From the NCBI GenBank assembly GCA_030278955.1, contig JAOANR010000006.1, positions 10,191,915-10,255,914 of the forward strand: a stretch of DNA of 64,000 nucleotides. The letters run 5' to 3'. The DNA is from Hygrophila difformis (Eukaryota > Streptophyta > Magnoliopsida > Lamiales > Acanthaceae). Positions 57,535 through 64,000 of this stretch are shown here, piece by piece. The notes beneath the pieces are model-generated. The model was not told the origin of the DNA, ran no database searches, and saw nothing but the letters and a program-made list of their open reading frames with translations. Position 1 is the stretch's first letter; the number at the start of each line of letters is the position of its first letter. The translations under genes and the position numbers were made by a program.

Positions 57535-59907
57535 ATGAATGCGAAAACTAAGAAGAGAAATGTGGCTGAGAATGGCGATACCGGTGAAGACTCTGTTCTC
57601 GCAACGATGGTTAGCAATGGGGAGGATTTGGGGCCAATGGTTAGGCTTGCTTTCGAGACAGGGAAGCCCGAGTCTCTTTTGCAGCAGCTTAGGAACTTAG
57701 TGAAGAAGAAAGAAGTTGAAATTGAGGACCTTTGCAAGGTTCATTATGAGGAATTTATTGTTGCAGTTGATGAGCTTCGTGGTGTCTTGGTTGATGCAGA
57801 GGAGCTGAAAAGTGAGTTGTCAAGTGATAACTATAGGTTACAACAGGTTGGGAGTGCCTTACTTGCGAAACTTGAGGAGCTTTTAGAATCCTATTCAATT
57901 GAGAAAAATGTTGCTGAAGCGATCAAGATGTCGAAGAGCTGTGTCAAAGTGCTTGAGCTGTGTGTGAAGTGTAACAATCACATCTCTGAAGGCCAGTTTT
58001 ATCCAGCGATAAAAGCTGTGGATCTGATAGAGAAAAGTTATTTGCACCATATTCCTGTCAAGACACTGAAATCACTGATTGAGAAGCGAGTGCCGGTGCT
58101 AAAATCCCATATTGAGAAGAAAGTGTGCGGTGAGGTTAACGAATGGTTAGTTCAAATAAGGAGTTCTGCAAAGGATATCGGGCAAACTGCAATAGACTAT
58201 ACTTCTTCTGCTCGCAAGAGGGATGAGGACATGTTAGCTCGGCAAAGGAAACTGGAGGAACAGAGTTCTCTGGGTTTAGAGGAGTTCACTTACACACTAG
58301 ATGTTGAAGAAATTAAAGAGAATGCTGTTCTGAAGTTTGATCTCACTCCTCTTTATCGAGCATACCATATACACACTTGTCTTGGAATCCAAGAACAGTT
58401 TCGTGAATACTATAACAAGAATCGATTACTGCAGCTGAAGTCCGACTTGCAGATATCATCGGTTCAATCGTTTCTTGAATCCCACAAGATCTTTTTGGCC
58501 CATCTTGCTGGTTATTTTATTGTTGAAGATCGCGTCTTAAGGACTGCTGGAGGGTTGCTCATTCCGGAGGAGCTTGAGACCATGTGGGAGACAGCTGTGA
58601 CCAAAGTGACTGCAGTCTTGGAGCAACATTTTTCCCTAATGGATCAAGCGAATCATCTCCTACTGGTGAAGGATTATGTGACTCTTTTCGGAACGACCCT
58701 CAGACAGTATGGCTACGATGTTTCCTCAATTCTTGAAACATTAAACAGTAGCCGCGACAAATATCACGAGCTTCTTTTGGGCGAGTGTCGTGAACAAATT
58801 ACATCCATCCTTGAGAATGACACGTATGAACAAATGGTGCTGAAAAAGGAGTCTGAATACCAGGCGAATGTACTCCTATTCCATCTTCAGACATCGGACA
58901 TAATGCCAGCCTTTCCCTATATTGCTCCTTTTTCTTCAATGGTGCCGGACTGCTGTCGAATTGTCCGTAAATTTATTAAGGACTCAGTCAATTACCTGTC
59001 ATATGGGGAACAGAGAAATTACTTTGATTTCGTACGTAAGTACCTGGACAAGCTCTTGATTGACGTCCTAAATGAAGTCATACTAAACATAATTTCGAGT
59101 GGCACCACTGGTGTGTCTCAGGCGATGCAGATGGCTGCTAATATATCTGTCCTCGAGAGGGCTTGCGATTATTTTCTCCAGCACGCAGCTCAACAGTGTG
59201 GAATTCCACTCCGATCCATTGATAGACCTCAAGCAGGCTTAACAGCCAAGATTGTTCTTAAAACCTCCAGGGATGCTGCTTATCTTGCTCTACTGAGTTT
59301 GGTGAACTCCAAACTAGATGAATTTATGTCACTCGCAGAAAATGTGAATTGGACGTCTGAAGAGGAAAATCTGCAACGTGGAAACGAGTACATAAACGAG
59401 GTCGTTATATACCTCGACACTGTCCTCTCCACGGCTCAACAAATTTTACCATTGGATGCTTTGTATAAAGTTGGGAGTGGTGCCCTCGAGCATATATCAA
59501 ACTCCATTGTGGCGGCTTTTCTTAGTGACAGCCTAAAGCGTTTTACAGTCAATGCAGTTGCAACCATCAACCAAGACTTAAAGGCATTAGAGTCTTTCGC
59601 AGATGAAAGGTTTCACTCAACTGGCTTGGACGAGATATATGCAGATGGGAACTTCACGGGTTACTTAATTGAGGCTCGGCAACTAATAAACCTTCTGTTG
59701 TGCAGTCAGCCTGAGAACTTTATGAATCCTGTGATCAGAGAGAAGAACTACAACACTTTGGACTATAAAAAGGTTGCCACTATCTGTGAGAAGTACAAGG
59801 ATTCAGCAGATGGGCTTTTTGGTAGCCTTTCTAACAGGGCCTCAAAGCAAAGTGCCCGAAAGAAGTCAATGGATGTGCTTAAAAAACGGCTGCGTGATTT
59901 CAATTGA
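57535..59907 (+). CDS. SEC15A: Exocyst complex subunit SEC15
   Basis: A single-exon gene for 790 aa, the full length for plant SEC15. The N-terminal coiled-coil part includes [20 protein letters not shown] (residues about 61-80). The helical-rod C-terminal domain spans about 450-775 ([50 protein letters not shown]). The C-terminus is [18 protein letters not shown]15 is the exocyst subunit that contacts Rab GTPases on secretory vesicles and links them to the tethering complex at the plasma membrane. It looks closer to SEC15A than SEC15B; the paralogue call is from overall resemblance. The start ATG follows a spliced leader. Confidence 0.95.
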   Translation: MNAKTKKRNVAENGDTGEDSVLATMVSNGEDLGPMVRLAFETGKPESLLQQLRNLVKKKEVEIEDLCKVHYEEFIVAVDELRGVLVDAEELKSELSSDNYRLQQVGSALLAKLEELLESYSIEKNVAEAIKMSKSCVKVLELCVKCNNHISEGQFYPAIKAVDLIEKSYLHHIPVKTLKSLIEKRVPVLKSHIEKKVCGEVNEWLVQIRSSAKDIGQTAIDYTSSARKRDEDMLARQRKLEEQSSLGLEEFTYTLDVEEIKENAVLKFDLTPLYRAYHIHTCLGIQEQFREYYNKNRLLQLKSDLQISSVQSFLESHKIFLAHLAGYFIVEDRVLRTAGGLLIPEELETMWETAVTKVTAVLEQHFSLMDQANHLLLVKDYVTLFGTTLRQYGYDVSSILETLNSSRDKYHELLLGECREQITSILENDTYEQMVLKKESEYQANVLLFHLQTSDIMPAFPYIAPFSSMVPDCCRIVRKFIKDSVNYLSYGEQRNYFDFVRKYLDKLLIDVLNEVILNIISSGTTGVSQAMQMAANISVLERACDYFLQHAAQQCGIPLRSIDRPQAGLTAKIVLKTSRDAAYLALLSLVNSKLDEFMSLAENVNWTSEEENLQRGNEYINEVVIYLDTVLSTAQQILPLDALYKVGSGALEHISNSIVAAFLSDSLKRFTVNAVATINQDLKALESFADERFHSTGLDEIYADGNFTGYLIEARQLINLLLCSQPENFMNPVIREKNYNTLDYKKVATICEKYKDSADGLFGSLSNRASKQSARKKSMDVLKKRLRDFN

Positions 59908-60761
59908 GAGTCTATGGAGTTTTGTTCCCATGATGGTTTAGAATTAGCTGATTTGAGTTTCCAATATTCTTTATCAGAATCTAGTTTGATATCTGGGTTT
60001 TAGTCTGTTTCTGGTCTAATGTGGAGTGTGTCTTTAGGCCAAGTTTTCATGTGATAATTGAATTTTCTAATGTTTAATGGCATATTTCTGTTAAAAAAAA
60101 TTATTTCTCGTATCTTCTCATCTTATTTGCAGTAAATTCATCTCTAAGATATTTTGATCTTCAGGTAGTTTGACTACACTAGGTTGTGTTTGAAGATGCA
60201 CATGGCTGGATCTGCTTTTGAAGGGATATCAGCAGGTGACCTGAAAACCATGTACTTGCTTATGGCTAACTGTGCTTTATACCATATACATTTATTACTA
60301 GTAAATGAGTTTGTTGGGAATTGTAAATGACTAAATGTTGAGATGAATATATGCCCATTCTGAAACATTATCTGGTCATTGGGCATGTATTTCTTCATCA
60401 GATGAGTTTTTACATGCTACCCAATTTGTTGTGCCATTGATTTTCCATATATGTTGCTCTGAGTATTAACTATTGATGCAAGTTCTGTGTATCATTCGGA
60501 TACATTTAATGGCACTTGGTTAACCATGTCTTGAGAGATGGAATCAAGGGACTAATCTAGCTTGTGATGTGTCTTGCATGTGATGTATTTGTAGTAAGTC
60601 TCTTTTCATTTCAAGTTTGTTCTTAGTTATTTGATGATATGATTGAGTATAACATTATTGGATAAGCTACCAAACAAACTGTGAGAGTTGAGGGCCTAAT
60701 GCTATCCAAACCCAACACAATTTGGAGTGATCCTGGTGTTCACATGAATATTATATTTATC
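59908..60761. other. 3' flank of SEC15 and intergenic DNA
   Basis: The 3'UTR probably runs to about 60100-60180. The remainder has no ORF or repeat that I can define. Confidence 0.5.
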
Positions 60762-62153
60762 GGAAAAAAAACCCATTTCATCCCATAATTTTTTTTAATT
60801 TTCCAAAACATCCCATAAATATTGAATTAGCCTAATCCATCCAATAACTTCCTTAATCCTTGCCAAATCCATCCAACAGGCGGTTTAATTGTTGTTTTTT
60901 GCTGACGTGGCGGTTTGATTAGGGAAAAACCGGGTAAGGGCAAACAGACCGCCAATTTGGATATTTTAGACCGGTTTATGAAGATCCAACTTGTATTGGG
61001 ATTTATACAAAATCCCCAAAGCTCTTAATTTCAATCTCAATTGCATCCTATTCAATCGACCGCTACAATGAGTTCCTCAATCTTGCTTCCTTCAATTTCG
61101 CTGACCAAATCGGCTTTCTGCGCATTAGATTCTTTCAAGAGCTCCGCCTGTTTGTTCAAAAAATGAGATTCGGAATGCGTCGCGGTGGAATTTGGGGAAA
61201 TCGAGGATTTCCATGAGCGTCGTTGTGGGATCGGAGGTGGTTGTTGTCGAAGATTCGTTTTTCAAAGACTACCAGCCTTCCTCTGCTTTCCTGTTTCCTG
61301 GTCAGGTGAGATTTCGGTTTAGGTTTTTGTACATAGTTATGTTTTGCTTTGATGATATGCTTGTTAGTGGTTAGTGGTGGTGTTGTTTATAAATGATGAT
61401 TTACAAGCTTTTTAATGTTAGTGATTACCAGCCTTCCTTTCCTGTTTCCGACCGCTTTCTTTCTTGGTGTAAATCAGTAAATGCATCGAATTTTCCGCCG
61501 GGATTTGTCGCTGGCTGATTCAATTTTATGATTTACGGGTTCTCTTCAATTTTTTTTTGGGGACAAAACGCATAGCGCCGGTTTCTCTTCGATTTGATTA
61601 CGGTTGTTAATTTTTGAGTCTTTTCCCCTTTTCATATGTTAGGTTTGTATGATCTTTGCATCTAATGTTTTTATTTTTATCTTATTATTTTTTCGGATCG
61701 GAGTTGATTGATCATTCAAATGTGGAATTGCATTGAATTAAATTTTCATTGTAGAATTCCACCCATTGGTTTGGCTTACCCAGAATCAAATTAGATGCTA
61801 CTAACTGAGGAACTCATCGTAGCGATTCGGATTGCAGCTACGCCCAAATGGAGGAAAAGGTGATACCCGAAATGAATGAGGGTGAAGCAATATGAGGATA
61901 GGGTTGGAAATGGGTCTTTTTGTAAGGGTTTACTCCAATTTTGCTGAAGTGTAATAGTCAAATGCCAATTCAGCTATTTGACCCTGTTTCTCACTAATTT
62001 AGTCACCACGTCAGCAGAAATGGCAATTAAGATGCGTGTGGGATGGGTTCAGCAAAGATTAAGGAAGTTATTGGATGGATTAGTCTAATTCAATACTTGT
62101 GGGATGTTTTGGGAAATTTAAAAAAAATATGGGATGAAATGAGTTTTTTTTCC
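60762..62153. mobile_element. Pack-MULE (1392 bp) with 11-bp TSD
   Basis: Long terminal inverted repeats of about 170-190 bp (starting GGAAAAAAAAC at 60762, complement ending at 62153). Perfect 11-bp duplications TTATATTTATC (60751-60761, 62154-62164) flank it. No transposase is present. The interior carries the captured exon at 61068-61305 with the donor gene's leader upstream and part of its first intron downstream. Confidence 0.88.
61068..61305 (+). pseudogene. Captured exon 1 of plastid malonyl-CoA:ACP transacylase (FabD/MCAT)
   Basis: The ATG at 61068 opens MSSSILLPSISLTKSAFCAL, a plastid-transit-like Ser-rich leader. After a one-base shift in an A run (about 61158-61163) the frame continues through GKSRISMSVVVGSEVVVVED and ends SSAFLFPGQ at a GT donor (61305/61306). 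The AFLFPGQ start of the GQGAQ nucleophile-elbow region and the exon boundary match plant MCAT, which loads malonyl groups onto acyl carrier protein for fatty-acid synthesis. Only exon 1 was captured, and the frame is broken, so no enzyme is made. Identification is by recognition, not alignment. Confidence 0.75.
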
Positions 62154-62164
62154 TTATATTTATC

Positions 62165-62489
62165 TATGCATATTATATTTACCAGGCTTTATCCATTTTT
62201 GAATTTGTTTTGTGCTACTTAAATTAGCTCTACTAGCGCCTTATATAGTGGGAATTACACTTTTTAATGTTCTTATATATGGTTGGTTTTGTGCTAATTA
62301 TCCTGGCCGGGCAACTATTGATAGGGCTAACTCTTGGCTTTCGGTGAACACTGGAATACCGGTATGTCCTTATGTTTTTTCTAGATTGACTTCGTGCTAA
62401 TTTAGCTAATTTGAGGTTGATTGTCATGAGCATCACTGTCCCGGTTGTATACTTGCAACTAGACCCTGGTAAACATAGATTATGTTATA
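62165..62489. other. Intergenic stretch
   Basis: A 62-codon ORF at 62212-62400 with a hydrophobic start has no recognisable relatives. Nothing else is supported. Confidence 0.4.
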
Positions 62490-62750
62490 CTACCTCCGTT
62501 TTCATGAAAATGAAACATTTGGTGTTTTGACACTATTCATTATTCTACTTTGATTCACGTTTATACAATAGTTATAGAAAGAAAAACATAGTCAAGTGAG
62601 ATCTTGTTAGAATCGTCTCATCTCATAGTTTTATAATATCAAATTTTTTATAATTTTTACTTATATACAACGTGAGTTATTAACTATTAAAAACATGCAT
62701 CGGACTGCGTGCGCAGAGTGAATGTTGCACATTCACAAAAACAGAGGAAG
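62490..62750. mobile_element. Stowaway-type MITE (261 bp), reverse orientation
   Basis: Left end CTACCTCCGTTTTCATGAAAATG, right end CAAAAACAGAGGAAG, TA at 62488-62489 and 62751-62752. The interior 'gatcttgttagaatcgtctca' is the complement of the family block. Confidence 0.85.
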
Positions 62751-62752
62751 TA

Positions 62753-63460
62753 ATTTTGACATGAGATGTAAAGCTCATCTCATTCTTATCGTTCAAATCA
62801 TACATTATTGAGACAATTATTTTTCCTTGTGTGGAATCACATCTGTTTCTTTTCTGTTGGTATTGTTTTTCTCAGACCACATTGTGCACACAAAAAGACG
62901 TCAGGTATCTGCATTATGTTGTCATCCTATAATGTCTTAAATTCTGTATTTCTGTTCTAATTTTTTTCATTTTTATGGTGTGGACGGATTTAGATGCGTT
63001 TCAGACGAGATTCATGAGAATGGAGTGTTTGGCATGGTGGGGACCAATAGTCTAACTTATGTAGAAGTGGAATGAACGACGCATAAGACATGACAAAGAA
63101 TCTCTTGCCGCTGGGATATCGATGCAATGATATACTCGTACCATCTTGTCTTGTACTATATTGTTTCTAGAGTATATTTTGCGTAAGCAATTATGTCAGC
63201 TGAGCTGTCTAGTTTCCTTAAATCCAAGGATGATCGATCACTTTGTGTTAGTGAAATATGGGCCACAGCGCACAAGAAGTAGGTCATGCATATTTTGCTT
63301 TTGAACCCACCCCAATTAATGATTGAGTGATAAGGTAAGATAATTTAGCAACCTAGCTTGTGGTTCCTGTCTGGGGAAAATTCGAATTGAAATTGGAGTG
63401 GTGGAAGCAGATGGGATATCGAAAATTGATTAATCTTCAAAGAATGGTCACTACTAAGGC
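62753..63460. other. Intergenic stretch
   Basis: No supported gene, RNA or element. Confidence 0.45.
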
Positions 63461-63465
63461 CCGTT

Positions 63466-63926
63466 TGGATTGACTTTTGAAAAAAGCAGAAGCCAAAAGT
63501 AGAAGCAGAAGCAGAAGTCAAAAGCAAAAGAATGTAACTTTTGTGTTTGGATGAAATGTTTTAAAAGCGGTTTTTTCTAAAAAATATGTTTGGATGAATA
63601 AAAATGAAAAGTGCTTTTAGAGTGTGGTAATTACCAAAAAGGACATGCTACTTAATATAATAAGTAATAAGATATATTTATAGTGTAATTTATATTAAGT
63701 AGTGGGGGTATTTAAGTCCTTGCACATTTTACGAGGTGCTTTTGGCTTCTGCTTTTGGGAGAAGCACCCCCTGGGCTGCTTCTTTCAGAAGCACTTTTTT
63801 CGCTTTTCGAGGTGCTTTTGCTTTTTCTTAAAAGCCAAAACAAACACCTAATTTCTACTAGAAGTGCTTTTGGCAGAAGCAAAAGCCAAAAGCATATCCC
63901 TAGAAGCCAATCCAAACGGGCTCTTA
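63466..63926. mobile_element. Foldback MITE with GGCCCGTTTGGAT ends
   Basis: Ends TAAGGCCCGTTTGGATTGAC and AGCCAATCCAAACGGGCTCTTA are complements. The subterminal regions are repeats of AGAAGC / GCTTCT and CAAAAGC / GCTTTTG that can fold extensively. I could not settle the target duplication, so the superfamily (hAT or PIF) is open. Confidence 0.7.
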
Positions 63927-64000
63927 GAGAGGTGCTTTTGACTTTTACTTTTACTTCTGCCAAAAGCACTTCTAGTAGAAATTAGGTGTTTGTTTTGGCT
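63831..64000. repeat. Inverted repeat cut by the window edge
   Basis: About 66 bp at 63831-63897 (cacctaatttctactagaag region) recurs as its complement at 63934-64000, where the window stops. It may be a second, overlapping copy of the same foldback MITE. Confidence 0.6.

Overview
This is nuclear DNA from a flowering plant, almost certainly a dicot. It is AT-rich, its genes have short exons bounded by GT/AG introns with U-rich acceptors, and the intergenic space is packed with small plant transposons. The gene products (VQ protein, GARP transcription factor, SEC15 exocyst subunit, CYCB1 cyclin) are land-plant types. The many Stowaway MITEs with CTCCCTCCGT-type ends would suit an asterid such as a Lamiales species, but I cannot fix the order from sequence alone.

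Seven protein-coding genes are well supported. They are a SIB1-like VQ protein (2011-2499, -); a six-exon DUSP12-type dual-specificity phosphatase with a C-terminal zinc-binding region (5986-8116, -, with a probable 5'UTR exon near 10.05-10.2 kb); a single-exon GT47 exostosin-like glycosyltransferase (12459-13541, +); a nine-exon B1-type mitotic cyclin (28051-30795, +); a MYBC1-like GARP factor (33124-33999, +); a four-exon R3H-SUZ RNA-binding protein (38602-41787, -); and the exocyst subunit SEC15 (57535-59907, +). The R3H and SEC15 genes point away from each other and are separated mainly by a retrotransposon.

The rest is mobile DNA, much of it with intact ends and target-site duplications (TSDs). 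There are about twelve Stowaway (TA) MITEs, four hAT-type elements (three with perfect 8-bp TSDs, one with a degenerate 174-bp structure), four tRNA-derived SINEs with 13-17 bp TSDs, and three Mutator-like elements with 9-11 bp TSDs. One of the Mutator-like elements carries exon 1 of a plastid malonyl-CoA:ACP transacylase gene. There is also a 5.1-kb non-autonomous Helitron (20522-25669) with a hAT element inside it.

The most striking region is 42980-56522, a Sirevirus-lineage Copia retrotransposon on the minus strand. It has an uninterrupted 1758-aa gag-pol and a second 789-aa ORF in the position where an envelope-like gene can occur. The 3' LTR is truncated to 315 bp. To its left lie a full solo-type LTR and a second, nearly identical copy of the 1.37-kb host flank. 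The layout fits a tandem duplication of element plus flank, followed by LTR-LTR recombination in one copy. No CRISPR arrays, tRNA or rRNA genes were seen. No clearly new defence or metabolic system was found; the novelty lies in transposon structure and gene capture.
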